From Pseudomonas huaxiensis (GTDB taxonomy: Bacteria; Pseudomonadota; Gammaproteobacteria; Pseudomonadales; Pseudomonadaceae), in the NCBI RefSeq assembly GCF_003231275.1, contig NZ_QKVL01000002.1:62001-126000 (forward strand): DNA of 64,000 nucleotides, read 5' to 3'. Shown in pieces: positions 46,292-54,931 of this stretch. How positions within the stretch are numbered: position 1 is the first letter of the stretch; the number at the start of each line of letters is the position of its first letter. The notes below the pieces were generated by a model. It saw nothing but the letters and a program-made list of their open reading frames with translations, did no database searches and was not told where the DNA came from. The position numbers and the translations under genes are program-made.

Positions 46292-47902
46292 TCAGCAAAC
46301 CCCGATATGCGAATCCGCCCGCGGCTCCGTCCCACCCCACAACACACCCGTCACAGGGTCCCGCAGAATGATCTGTCCCCGGCCATAGTCGGTAAGGTCA
46401 CTCGCCACCACCACCTCATGCCCGCGTCTCGCCAGGGCATTGATCAAGTCACGCGATGCCCCCTGCTCTATTCCGACCTTCATTTCGCCCAGCCACTGCC
46501 AGCGCGGCGCATCCAGCGCGGCCTGGGGGTTGAGCCCGAAATCCACCAGGTTCATCACCATCTGCACATGCCCTTGCGGCTGCATGTAGCCGCCCATCAC
46601 GCCGAACGGCCCAAGTGCCTGGCCGTCCTTGGTGAGGAAGCCGGGGATGATGGTGTGGAAGGTCTTCTTGCCCGGTGCGAGGCAGTTGGCGTGCTCGGGA
46701 TCAAGGCTGAATTCCTGCCCGCGGTTCTGCAGGGCAATGCCGCTGTCGGGCAGCACCACGCCGGAGCCAAAGCCGTGGTAGTTGCTCTGGATGAACGAGA
46801 CCATGTTGCCCTCGGCATCCGCAGTGGCGAGGTAGACGGTGCCGCTGGCATGGGGATCGCCGGGCTTTGGCGGCTGCGCGTGTTCACCGATCTGTTCGCG
46901 ACGACGGCGGGCGTAGTCGTCGCTGAGCAGGTCCTGCACCGCCACCCGCATATGCTGCGGGTCGGTGATGTAATGCAGCCCGTCGCTGTAGGCGAGTTTC
47001 ATGGCTTCCAGTTGGCGGTGCCAGGTGCGCTGACTGTCGCGGTGGTCGAAGTCGAAGCCTTCGAGGATTTTCAGCGACATCAGGGCGACCAGGCCCTGGC
47101 CGCTGGGCGGGATTTCCCAGACGTCGACGCCACGGTAGTTGATGTGGATGGGGTCGACCCACTGCGCACGATAGCCTTCGAGGTCGCTGGCGCGCAGGTA
47201 GCCGCCAGTGGCGCGGGAGTGAGCATCGAGGCGTTGAGCCAAGGCGCCACGGTAGAGGCTTTCGCAACCGGTGGCGGCAAGTTCTTCGAGGGTCTCGGCC
47301 TGGGCCAGGTTGCAGAACAGCTCGCCCGCCCGCGGCGCGCGGCCGTCGATAAGGAAGGTGTCGAACCAGGCTTGCAGAACGCCGTCGCGGTGCGGGGTGA
47401 ACTCCTTTAGCGCGTTCTGCCATTGATGGGCAACCATCGGTGACACCGGGAAACCATCGCGGGCGAGGTTGATGGCCGGTTGCAACAGGTCGGCGAAGGG
47501 CAATTTGCCGAAGCGCCGGGACAACTCGGCCCAGGCCGAGGCACAACCGGGAACGGTGACCGGGGTCCAGCCGTAAAGCGGCATGTGTCCATGGCCGGCA
47601 GCCTTCACCGCTTCGACGCTCAGTTCGGCCGGCGCCTGGCCGTTGCCGTTGAGACCGTGCAATTGGCCCTTGGTCCAGACCAGGGCGAAGGCGTCGCCAC
47701 CGATGCCACAACCGGTGGGCTCGACCACGGTCAGCGTCGCCGCCGTGGCGATGGCGGCGTCAATGGCGTTGCCGCCCTTTTGCAGGATGTCGATCCCGGC
47801 CTGCACCGCCAGGGGCTGTGAGCCGGCGACCATACCGCGCCGGGCGAACACGCTCTGGCGCTGGGAGGGATAAGGGTATTCGTGGGCAGAGAGATTCAAC
47901 AT
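46292..47902 (-). CDS. Gamma-glutamyltransferase family protein (cytoplasmic type)
   Basis: A 536-residue Ntn-hydrolase. The self-cleavage Thr is Thr355 in HASGTVYLATADAEGNMVSF, and GGDAF and the GGYMQPQGHVQ segment are conserved. There is no signal peptide, unlike periplasmic GGT, so it resembles cytosolic YwrD-like enzymes. It would split gamma-glutamyl amides or transfer the glutamyl group. The polar amino acid ABC genes directly upstream on the same strand suggest that their substrate is a gamma-glutamyl compound. Confidence 0.87.
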   Translation of the reverse strand: MLNLSAHEYPYPSQRQSVFARRGMVAGSQPLAVQAGIDILQKGGNAIDAAIATAATLTVVEPTGCGIGGDAFALVWTKGQLHGLNGNGQAPAELSVEAVKAAGHGHMPLYGWTPVTVPGCASAWAELSRRFGKLPFADLLQPAINLARDGFPVSPMVAHQWQNALKEFTPHRDGVLQAWFDTFLIDGRAPRAGELFCNLAQAETLEELAATGCESLYRGALAQRLDAHSRATGGYLRASDLEGYRAQWVDPIHINYRGVDVWEIPPSGQGLVALMSLKILEGFDFDHRDSQRTWHRQLEAMKLAYSDGLHYITDPQHMRVAVQDLLSDDYARRRREQIGEHAQPPKPGDPHASGTVYLATADAEGNMVSFIQSNYHGFGSGVVLPDSGIALQNRGQEFSLDPEHANCLAPGKKTFHTIIPGFLTKDGQALGPFGVMGGYMQPQGHVQMVMNLVDFGLNPQAALDAPRWQWLGEMKVGIEQGASRDLINALARRGHEVVVASDLTDYGRGQIILRDPVTGVLWGGTEPRADSHIGVC

Positions 47903-47938
47903 GACGAAGGCTCTTCAACTCGGAATTCAGGAAAAGGC

Positions 47939-48718
47939 TCACAGCACGCGGCTGAGAAAAGCCCGGGTACGCGGGTGGCTGGGGCGGTTGAAGATCTGTT
48001 CCGGCGGGCCCTGTTCGATCAGTTCGCCCTGATCGAGCACCACCACGCGGTCGGCCACTTCCTTGGCGAAACCCATTTCATGGGTGACCACGACCATGGT
48101 CATGCCCTCCTCGGCCAGCTCCTTCATCACCTGCAGCACCTCGCCGACAATTTCCGGGTCGAGGGCGCTGGTGGGCTCGTCGAACAGCATCGCCTGGGGT
48201 TTCATCGCCAGAGCCCGGGCGATTGCCACCCGCTGTTGCTGTCCACCGGAGAGCATCGACGGATAATGCCCGCCCTTGTCTGCCAGACCGACCCGCGCCA
48301 GCAGTTTCTTCGCCTGCTCCAGCGCTTCGGCTTTGGCTACGCCGAGCACCTGGATCGGCGCCTCGATGATGTTTTCCAGGGCGGTCATATGGGGGAACAG
48401 GTTGAAGCGCTGGAACACCATGCCGATATCGCGTCGCTGGCGGGCGATATTGCGTTCCGAGTCGCGCACCAGGCTGCCGTCGGCGCGCTCGCGGTAGCCC
48501 ATGGCGTGGCCGTTGACGCGAATGCGCCCGGACTGAATGTCTTCCAACAGGTTGATGCAGCGGATAAAGGTGGTCTTGCCCGACCCCGAGGCGCCGATCA
48601 GCACCACCACTTCGCCGCGCCGCACTTGCAGGGACACACCCTTGAGGATTTCCAGCGCGCCGAACGACTTGTGGATGTCCAGCGCCTCGATGACCAGTTC
48701 TTCGCTTTTGTGCGCCAT
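47939..48718 (-). CDS. Polar amino acid ABC transporter, ATP-binding protein
   Basis: The 259-residue ATPase of the GlnQ/HisP group has Walker [10 protein letters not shown] (42-50), the Q-loop [28 protein letters not shown] and Walker [14 protein letters not shown]. It powers uptake by the permease encoded two bases upstream and lies 36 bases before the gamma-glutamyltransferase gene. The ligand is probably an amino acid or gamma-glutamyl derivative. Confidence 0.9.
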   Translation of the reverse strand: MAHKSEELVIEALDIHKSFGALEILKGVSLQVRRGEVVVLIGASGSGKTTFIRCINLLEDIQSGRIRVNGHAMGYRERADGSLVRDSERNIARQRRDIGMVFQRFNLFPHMTALENIIEAPIQVLGVAKAEALEQAKKLLARVGLADKGGHYPSMLSGGQQQRVAIARALAMKPQAMLFDEPTSALDPEIVGEVLQVMKELAEEGMTMVVVTHEMGFAKEVADRVVVLDQGELIEQGPPEQIFNRPSHPRTRAFLSRVL

Positions 48719-48720
48719 GT

Positions 48721-49497
48721 TCAGCGTCCTCTCAGCAGTTTCAGGGTGCCGCGGCCGAACATCCGGCTAGCCGCCGGCGGCGGTGACGATGGCCGTTCGG
48801 ACTGGCCGAACCGCGTCTCCAGCCAGCGCTGGAAGAAGCCCCAGAGAGTGGTCAGCAGCAGGAAGTAGATAGCGACGACGAGGTACAACTCGAAGACGCG
48901 GAAAGTCGCCGAAGTGACCATCTGCGTGCTGAGCAGCAACTCCTGCACGCCGATCACGCTGACCAGGGTGGTGTTCTTCAGCATCACGTTGAACTCGTTG
49001 CCGATCGGCGGAACGATGACGCGAAAGGCCTGGGGCAGGACGACGCGGCGCATCAGCTTGCCGAAGGTCATGCCCAGCGAGCGCCCGGCCTCGTACTGGC
49101 CCTTGTCCACCGCGCCGATACCCGCGCGGATGATCTCGGACATGTACGCGCCTTCATTCAGGCCCAGGGCGATGATCGCCGCCTGGATATTGCCGGGCAC
49201 CACCAGCCCGAGGAGCTCGATGTCCTCGAAGCGGAAGATCCCGCCCGCCGCCAGCGCGGTGTAGAGAAAGACGATCTGCACCAGCAGCGGCGTGCCGCGC
49301 ATCAGCCACACATAAAAGCGCACCGGCCATTGCAGCAGCGGGTTCTTCGACAGGCGCAGCAAGGCCGCCGCCAGTCCCAGTGCGCAACCCAGCGCCATCG
49401 CCAGCACGCTGATCAGGCAGGTCAGCCAGAGCCCGGTGAGGTACACCCCGCTGGGCTGCAACAGGTATTGCCAAAACACATCCCAATTGAAGTTCAT
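48721..49497 (-). CDS. Polar amino acid ABC transporter, permease
   Basis: A 258-residue inner-membrane protein with about five helices and the HisM/GlnP-type EAA loop [26 protein letters not shown] segment near 150-170 that docks on the ATPase. Only one permease gene is present, so it should act as a homodimer. It lies 12 bases after the binding-protein gene and two before the ATPase gene. Confidence 0.9.
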   Translation of the reverse strand: MNFNWDVFWQYLLQPSGVYLTGLWLTCLISVLAMALGCALGLAAALLRLSKNPLLQWPVRFYVWLMRGTPLLVQIVFLYTALAAGGIFRFEDIELLGLVVPGNIQAAIIALGLNEGAYMSEIIRAGIGAVDKGQYEAGRSLGMTFGKLMRRVVLPQAFRVIVPPIGNEFNVMLKNTTLVSVIGVQELLLSTQMVTSATFRVFELYLVVAIYFLLLTTLWGFFQRWLETRFGQSERPSSPPPAASRMFGRGTLKLLRGR

Positions 49498-49509
49498 CGC
49501 TCGGATTCC

Positions 49510-50316
49510 TCAGTCGAGAGTGTCGCTGCTGACGTGCCAGGTGCTCAGCAACCTGGCGTAGCTGCCATCGCCGCGCATGTCGTCGATCACCTGCTGCACT
49601 GCGGCGCTCAATTGCGGATCGTCCTTGCGAATACCGAGGCCGGTGAGGATGCGGCTGAATGCCGGCACGCCTTCCTCGAACAGATCTGGCGCCATCGCCG
49701 CGTAGTAGCCGGCGGTTTCCACGGTGGTGCCGTAAGCGTCCACCTGATTGATGCGCAGAGCCTGGAAGGCATCGGTGTCGGTGTTGTAGACCACCGGCTT
49801 CATCGGCGCCTTGCCCGCCTTGGCCAGGCTGTCGTTGTGAGCGTCGAGCAGGGTCTTGATGGTGGAGCCGTTGAGCACCGCCACTTTGTGCCCGGACAAG
49901 TCATCGAGGGTCTTCAGGCCTTTCGGATTGCCCTTGGGCACCACCACCGCCTGGCTGGAATACATGTAGTTGACGATATCGATCACCTGGCGCCGTTCGG
50001 GCTTGTCGAACAGTTGGTCGACGATCATGTCGCACTGCCCCGCCAGCAGCGCCGGCACCAGGCCGGAGAACGGGATCACCCGCCACTGCACCTGCTTGTT
50101 GCCCAGGCGCTTGGCGATTTCCAGCCCCAGGTCGACGGTGAGGCCGCGCGGCTTTTGCGCCTCATCGAAGGAGACCAGGGGCGGCGAGTCCATCCCCGAG
50201 CAGTAGGTGAGTTTTTCGACCGTCTTCAGGCGATCCGGTACCTGGGGCGCGCCGGCGGCCCATTGCGTACTCAGACCGAGGGAAACAGCCACCAGCAAGG
50301 CGCGGCGTAAATGCAT
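49510..50316 (-). CDS. Periplasmic amino acid-binding protein of the ABC importer
   Basis: The 268-residue solute-binding protein has a signal peptide (about 1-22, ending WAAGA) and a family 3 fold: TYCSGMDSPPLVSFDE, PRGLTVDLGLEIAKRL and CDMIVDQLFDKPERRQVIDIVNYMYS. ATG at 50316 has GGAG nine bases before it; the GTG at 50331 would disturb the signal peptide. It sits between the GntR gene and the permease and sets the specificity of uptake. Confidence 0.88.
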   Translation of the reverse strand: MHLRRALLVAVSLGLSTQWAAGAPQVPDRLKTVEKLTYCSGMDSPPLVSFDEAQKPRGLTVDLGLEIAKRLGNKQVQWRVIPFSGLVPALLAGQCDMIVDQLFDKPERRQVIDIVNYMYSSQAVVVPKGNPKGLKTLDDLSGHKVAVLNGSTIKTLLDAHNDSLAKAGKAPMKPVVYNTDTDAFQALRINQVDAYGTTVETAGYYAAMAPDLFEEGVPAFSRILTGLGIRKDDPQLSAAVQQVIDDMRGDGSYARLLSTWHVSSDTLD

Positions 50317-50387
50317 GACCAGACACTCCACTTCGTTGGAAAACGGCAGGATTCAAAGTCAAAACACGGGCGGGTTCGGACCCGCCT

Positions 50388-51056
50388 CTATTTTTCCGAT
50401 TGCAGAAACTGGATCAGCGCCGGCACGGTGCCTTCGATGTGCTCGCGCACCACGGCTTCGGCGCGGGCGGCGTCGCCGGCGCGGATCGCGTCGAGGATCA
50501 CCGCATGTTCCTGGCGGGCGCTGAGGGGTTTGTCGCCGTGCTGCAGCCACAGACGCATCGGCGCCTCGACCAGCGAGTACAGGGCGGAAATCTGTTTCAT
50601 CAGCCGCGGGCGGCCGCTGAGGCTGCACAGGTATTCGTGGAAGGCGCGGTGCCGGCTGACCCACTGCGCGCTTTCATCGCGGTAGTCGTCCATCTCGTCG
50701 AGCATCCGCTCCAGCGCCGCCAACTGACGCTCGCCGATGCGGCCCACGGCGACCCGCACCGCCAGCCCTTCGAGGGCGCTGCGCATTTCGAACACTTCGT
50801 GCAATTCCTCGATATCCAGCCCACTGACCACCGCGCCGCGGTTCGGGCGCAGGGTCACCAGGCCTTGGGCGTCGAGGCGGCGGAATGCCTCACGTACCGG
50901 CATGCGACTCATGCCGATCTCGTTGGCGATGTCCTCGGCGATCAGGCGGTCGCCCTTGCGGTAGCGGCCACAACAGATGGCTTCCAGCAGGAAGTTGTAG
51001 GCCTCCTCCTCGGCGGTCTGCGGCTGACGGTCAACGTAAGCGGGAGCGAACTGCAT
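50388..51056 (-). CDS. GntR-family regulator with FCD domain
   Basis: The 222-residue regulator has an N-terminal winged HTH (LIAEDIANEIGMSRMPVREAFRRLDAQGLV, about 38-67) and an all-helical FCD domain with His residues for a metal-bound acid ligand (SRHRAFHEYL, REHIEGT). It heads the same-strand cluster of ABC and gamma-glutamyltransferase genes and probably represses it. Repeats upstream of its own start are the likely operator. Confidence 0.88.
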   Translation of the reverse strand: MQFAPAYVDRQPQTAEEEAYNFLLEAICCGRYRKGDRLIAEDIANEIGMSRMPVREAFRRLDAQGLVTLRPNRGAVVSGLDIEELHEVFEMRSALEGLAVRVAVGRIGERQLAALERMLDEMDDYRDESAQWVSRHRAFHEYLCSLSGRPRLMKQISALYSLVEAPMRLWLQHGDKPLSARQEHAVILDAIRAGDAARAEAVVREHIEGTVPALIQFLQSEK

Positions 51057-51076
51057 TGCGGCACCTTTTGTATTTT

Positions 51077-51099
51077 TGTATCCAATTATCCATGTATCC
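51077..51099 (-). promoter_or_regulatory. Triple TATCC repeat, probable GntR operator
   Basis: TATCC occurs at 51079, 51087 and 51095, spaced exactly eight bases apart (TGTATCC, TTATCCA, TGTATCC), just upstream of the GntR start. GntR/FCD proteins bind short AT-rich half-sites near their own promoters. The assignment is inference. Confidence 0.45.
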
Positions 51100-51100
51100 G

Positions 51101-51427
51101 AAAAAGCAGAATGCGTGCCAGGTTGGTGGGCGAGCGTTCAAGTGATTGATTCGGATGGAAGGAGGGTTGGGAAACGGGCTGGTGAGGCGAGGGCAAGCGT
51201 GTGGGCGGTGCTACCAAATGGCTCAACTAGTGCGCCAGAAGCGTGCAACGTGGTCGCGGAGGTAACAAACGGGGGCAAGCGGCCCAACGAACGAAATGTT
51301 CTGACAGTGACTCAACGCAATACCCACTCGAGATATCGGCGGAGGCTACAAAGCCTCTCCCATTTCCGACTGTATTGGAGGCAGTTCCCCAGTCATGCTT
51401 TTCCGCCCCATGAGTCGTTGTCAGACA
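51101..51427. other. Intergenic stretch without a recognisable gene
   Basis: About 330 bases between the GntR promoter and the structured element. A 131-codon open frame crosses it but lacks a ribosome site and normal codon bias. I see no remnant that I can name. Confidence 0.4.
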
Positions 51428-51502
51428 TGGCGGCTGTGCACGGGGCGCCTTCGTGCGCGCCGGGTGCGTAGGTCCGGTCTACCAACCTGCGCACAGCCGC
51501 CA
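51428..51502. ncRNA. Candidate structured element with long closing stem
   Basis: TGGCGGCTGTGC (51428-51439) and GCACAGCCGCCA (51491-51502) form a perfect 12-bp stem enclosing 51 bases with further G/C-rich self-complementarity (GGCGC and GCGCC). It lies about 85 bases upstream of the GNAT gene. It could be a leader RNA structure, a small RNA or a mobile palindromic element; the sequence does not decide. Confidence 0.35.
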
Positions 51503-51588
51503 CCCCTTCGGTGATGTCGAGTGGCCCCTCGACATCACCGCCCTTGCGTTGCGAAACTACCCCTCGCCCTCGCAAAGGATCCTGCGCC

Positions 51589-52137
51589 ATGCACAGCACC
51601 CCCACCCTCAAAACCGCCCGCCTGCTACTGACCCCGCTACAACTGAGCGACGCCTCGCCCATTCAGCAGCTCTTTCCCCATTGGGAAGTGGTTCGCTACC
51701 TCGACAGCCGCGTGCCCTGGCCGTACCCCTACGACGGTGCGCTCACCTACGTCCGCGACATCGCCCTCCCCGCCATGGCCGCAGGTCGCGAATGGCACTG
51801 GATGATTTGTCTCGCGGCGGAGCCTGAGCAGAAGATCGGCAGCATTTGCCTGTACGACGAGCCCGGAAACAACCGCGGTTTTTGGCTCGCGCCGCAATGG
51901 CAGGGTCAGGGCTACATGCGGGAGGCGTGCGAAGTGATCAATGCTTATTGGTTCGAGACTCTGGGGCGGCCTGTCATGCAAGTGCCGAAGGCGGTGGAGA
52001 ACGAGGGCTCGCGCAAGGTTTCCATTCGCGAGGGAATGCGGTTGGTGGCGACACAGGAAGGACGTTTCGTGTCAGGCGCCATGCTGAAAGAGGTGTGGGA
52101 GATGACGCGGGAGGAGTGGCTTCATCGATCGAGCTGA
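51589..52137 (+). CDS. GNAT-family N-acetyltransferase (RimJ/RimL-like)
   Basis: The 182-residue protein matches the acetyltransferase_3 group: LKTARLLLTPLQLSDA at the N-terminus, IGSICLYDEPGNNRGFWLAPQWQGQGYMREA carrying the acetyl-CoA loop (Q-x-Q-G-Y-M), and NEGSRKVSIREGMRLV. It probably acetylates a protein N-terminus or small amine; substrate unknown. ATG at 51589 has AAAGGAT nine bases upstream. Its leader and first codons are duplicated at 45290. Confidence 0.85.
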   Translation: MHSTPTLKTARLLLTPLQLSDASPIQQLFPHWEVVRYLDSRVPWPYPYDGALTYVRDIALPAMAAGREWHWMICLAAEPEQKIGSICLYDEPGNNRGFWLAPQWQGQGYMREACEVINAYWFETLGRPVMQVPKAVENEGSRKVSIREGMRLVATQEGRFVSGAMLKEVWEMTREEWLHRSS

Positions 52138-52192
52138 AGCCGTTGACGCCCCTTCTCCAACCTGCCCCCAGACCATGGCACGTTGCAAAATT

Positions 52193-52233
52193 GTAGGAGC
52201 GGCTTTAGCCGCGATGCGCCGCACAAGCGGCGC
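52193..52233. repeat. REP-type palindromic element
   Basis: GTAGGAGCGGCTTTAGCCGC then GATGCG is the common Pseudomonas GTAGGAGC REP. It is followed by a GCGCCGC-ACAA-GCGGCGC hairpin at 52216-52233, downstream of the GNAT gene. Confidence 0.8.
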
Positions 52234-52368
52234 TCGATCTCAAGAACGCCGCAACACCATCCGCAAGCGCCAGCCAGCAAACCACCCCGCATGCGTCTAA
52301 TCTCCCCTTTGTCAAGCCGACCAATTGCGTGCATTTGTCGCAGCTTTTTTAATGGACCACCTAGTTAA

Positions 52369-52389
52369 TTAGCTAGCTAAGCGTATAAT
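52369..52389 (+). promoter_or_regulatory. gcd promoter with TTAGCTAGCTAA palindrome
   Basis: A perfect -10 box TATAAT (52384-52389) lies 31 bases before the chosen start. No good -35 is present. Instead TTAGCTAGCTAA (52369-52380), a perfect 12-base palindrome in an AT-rich stretch, occupies the spacer and looks like an operator. Confidence 0.6.
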
Positions 52390-52419
52390 CGCCCGCATTC
52401 ACACAGCGAGATGTTCCGC

Positions 52420-54837
52420 ATGAAACAACCTTCTCAGGCCTCTGGCCTCAGCAAATTCATCCTCATCGGGCTGGGCGTGGTCGTCGCCCTGCTCGGCCTT
52501 GCACTGGCCGCGGGCGGGGTTCGTCTGACCTCTCTGGGCGGCAGTTGGTACTTCCTGATCGGTGGCCTGGCCATGGCGGTCGCGGGGGTGTTGATCGCCC
52601 TGCGCAAACCGGCCGGCGCCTGGCTGTTCGCCGCATTCCTGGTCGGCACCGCCGTCTGGGCATTGGTGGACACCGACCGTAGCTTCTGGCCGATGTTCTC
52701 CCGCCTGTTCATGTTCAGCGCCATCGGCTTCGTCGTCGCGCTGGCCTACCCGACGCTGGTGCGCGCTTCCGGCGGCACTGCCGGGCGCGGTGCCTACGGC
52801 GTCGCGGGCGTGCTGGCGATCGCGCTGGTGTGGGCGGTGGGCAATATGTTCGTCGCGCACCCAACCGTCGCCGCCAACGGCAACGGTCCGGGACTGACGC
52901 CGGTGGACCCGGCCAAGGCGCAGAAAGACTGGGCTCACTACGGCAACACCGAGGGCGGCAGCCGCTTCGCCGCGCTTGACCAGATCAACCGCGACACCGT
53001 CAACAAGCTGAAAGTGGCCTGGACCTACCAGACCGGCGACGTCGCCCTCAGCGACGGCAACGGTGCCGAAGACCAGCTCACCCCGCTGCAGATCGGCGAC
53101 AAGGTGTTCATCTGCACCCCGCACAACAACCTGATCGCGCTCGATGCCGACACCGGCAAGGAGCTCTGGAAAAACCAGATCAACGCCCAGTCCAAGGTCT
53201 GGCAGCGTTGCCGTGGCATGGCCTATTTCGACGCCACCCAGGCCGTCGCGCAGCCGACCCAGCCCAACAGTTCGCCGATCATCGCGGCCACAGTTGCGGC
53301 CGGCGCCAACTGCCAGCGTCGCCTGCTGACCAACACCATCGACGCTCGCCTGATCGCAGTCGACGCTGACACCGGCGAGTTCTGCCAGGGCTTCGGCAAC
53401 AACGGCCAGGTTGACCTCAAGGCCGGTCTGGGCAACGTGCCCGACTCCTACTATCAGTTGTCGTCGGCACCGCTGATGGCCGGCACCACCGTGGTGGTTG
53501 GCGGTCGCGTTGCGGACAACGTGCAGACCGACATGCCCGGCGGCGTGATCCGCGGCTTCGATGTGATCACCGGTGCAATGCGCTGGGCCTTCGACCCGGG
53601 CAACCCGGAAGACAAGCAGGCGCCAAACGGCGACAGCACCTACGTGCGCAGCACGCCGAACAGCTGGGCGCCGATGTCCTACGACCCGGCGCTGAACACC
53701 GTGTTCCTGCCGATGGGCAGTTCGTCCACTGACATCTATGGTGCCGAGCGCACCGCGCTGAACCACAAGTACGGCGCTTCGATCCTCGCGGTCGACGCCA
53801 GCACCGGCGCCGAGAAGTGGGTCTACCAGACCGTGCACAACGACCTCTGGGACTTCGACCTGCCGATGCAGCCGAGCCTGATCGACTTCACCAAGGACGA
53901 CGGCAACACCGTTCCTGCGCTGGTGATCGGCACCAAGGCCGGGCAAATCTTCGTGCTCGACCGCGCCACCGGCCAGCCGCTGACCAAGGTCGAGGAAGTC
54001 CCGGTGAAAGCCGCCGGCATCCCCGACGAGCAGTATTCGGCCACCCAGCCACGTTCGGTCGGTATGCCGCAGATCGGTGCGCAAACCCTGACCGAGTCGG
54101 ACATGTGGGGCGCCACTCCGTATGACCAACTGCTGTGCCGCATCGACTTCAAGAAGATGCGCTACGACGGCCTCTACACCGCGCCGGGCACCGACCTGTC
54201 GCTGAGTTTCCCCGGCTCCCTCGGCGGGATGAACTGGGGCAGCCTGTCCACCGATCCGGTGCACGGTTTCATCTTCGTCAACGACATGCGCCTGGGCCTG
54301 TGGATTCAGATGATCCCGTCGGCCAACCAGGGCAAGGCCGCCGGTGGTGGTGAAGCACTGAACACCGGCATGGGCGCGGTACCGCTCAAAGGCACGCCGT
54401 ATGCGGTGAACAAGAACCGCTTCCTGTCGGTTGCCGGTATTCCATGCCAGGCCCCGCCTTATGGCACCCTGACCGCCATCGACATGAAGACTCGCCAGGT
54501 TGCCTGGCAGGTCCCCGTCGGCACCGTGGAAGACACCGGCCCGCTGGGCATCCGCATGCACCTGCCGCTGCCGATCGGTCTGCCGACCCTTGGCGGCACC
54601 CTGTCGACCCAGGGCGGCCTGGTATTCATTGCCGGCACTCAGGATTTCTACCTGCGCGCCTTCGACAGCGGCAACGGCAAGGAAATCTGGAAATCCCGTC
54701 TGCCAGTGGGCAGCCAGGGCGGTCCGATGACCTATGTCTCGCCGAAGACCGGCAAGCAGTATGTGGTGATCACCGCCGGTGGTGCGCGTCAGTCGACCGA
54801 CCGCGGCGACTACGTCATCTCCTACGCCCTGCCGTGA
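52420..54837 (+). CDS. gcd: Membrane-bound PQQ-dependent glucose dehydrogenase
   Basis: The 805-residue enzyme has five N-terminal membrane helices (about 10-140) and a periplasmic eight-bladed PQQ domain with WAHYGNTEGGSRFAALDQIN, the tryptophan-docking repeats and QTVHNDLWDFDLPMQP. It oxidises glucose to gluconate in the periplasm and passes electrons to ubiquinone. The OprB porin gene directly downstream supports glucose as substrate; quinate/shikimate dehydrogenases are close relatives and cannot be fully excluded. The ATG at 52420 was preferred over 52411 because it leaves room for GAG as ribosome site. Confidence 0.85.
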   Translation: MKQPSQASGLSKFILIGLGVVVALLGLALAAGGVRLTSLGGSWYFLIGGLAMAVAGVLIALRKPAGAWLFAAFLVGTAVWALVDTDRSFWPMFSRLFMFSAIGFVVALAYPTLVRASGGTAGRGAYGVAGVLAIALVWAVGNMFVAHPTVAANGNGPGLTPVDPAKAQKDWAHYGNTEGGSRFAALDQINRDTVNKLKVAWTYQTGDVALSDGNGAEDQLTPLQIGDKVFICTPHNNLIALDADTGKELWKNQINAQSKVWQRCRGMAYFDATQAVAQPTQPNSSPIIAATVAAGANCQRRLLTNTIDARLIAVDADTGEFCQGFGNNGQVDLKAGLGNVPDSYYQLSSAPLMAGTTVVVGGRVADNVQTDMPGGVIRGFDVITGAMRWAFDPGNPEDKQAPNGDSTYVRSTPNSWAPMSYDPALNTVFLPMGSSSTDIYGAERTALNHKYGASILAVDASTGAEKWVYQTVHNDLWDFDLPMQPSLIDFTKDDGNTVPALVIGTKAGQIFVLDRATGQPLTKVEEVPVKAAGIPDEQYSATQPRSVGMPQIGAQTLTESDMWGATPYDQLLCRIDFKKMRYDGLYTAPGTDLSLSFPGSLGGMNWGSLSTDPVHGFIFVNDMRLGLWIQMIPSANQGKAAGGGEALNTGMGAVPLKGTPYAVNKNRFLSVAGIPCQAPPYGTLTAIDMKTRQVAWQVPVGTVEDTGPLGIRMHLPLPIGLPTLGGTLSTQGGLVFIAGTQDFYLRAFDSGNGKEIWKSRLPVGSQGGPMTYVSPKTGKQYVVITAGGARQSTDRGDYVISYALP

Positions 54838-54846
54838 CCTGACCCC

Positions 54847-54898
54847 GCGCCCGCCCTTGCGGCGGGCGCACGTTTTCCCGCGCGGCCTCGGCCGCGCG
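54847..54898 (+). terminator. Two tandem hairpins between gcd and oprB
   Basis: GCGCCCGCC/GGCGGGCGC (54847-54869, then ACGTTTT) and CGCGCGGCC/GGCCGCGCG (54879-54898, then TTCTGTTTT) are two strong stems in the 94-base gap. They could attenuate read-through into the porin gene. Confidence 0.65.
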
Positions 54899-54931
54899 TT
54901 CTGTTTTGGCTTTACCCCGGGAACCTCCTTC

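Noticed and set aside
51076..51471. 131-codon plus-strand frame between the GntR and GNAT genes
   Set aside because: It starts in the GntR operator and runs into the structured element; composition is not protein-like.
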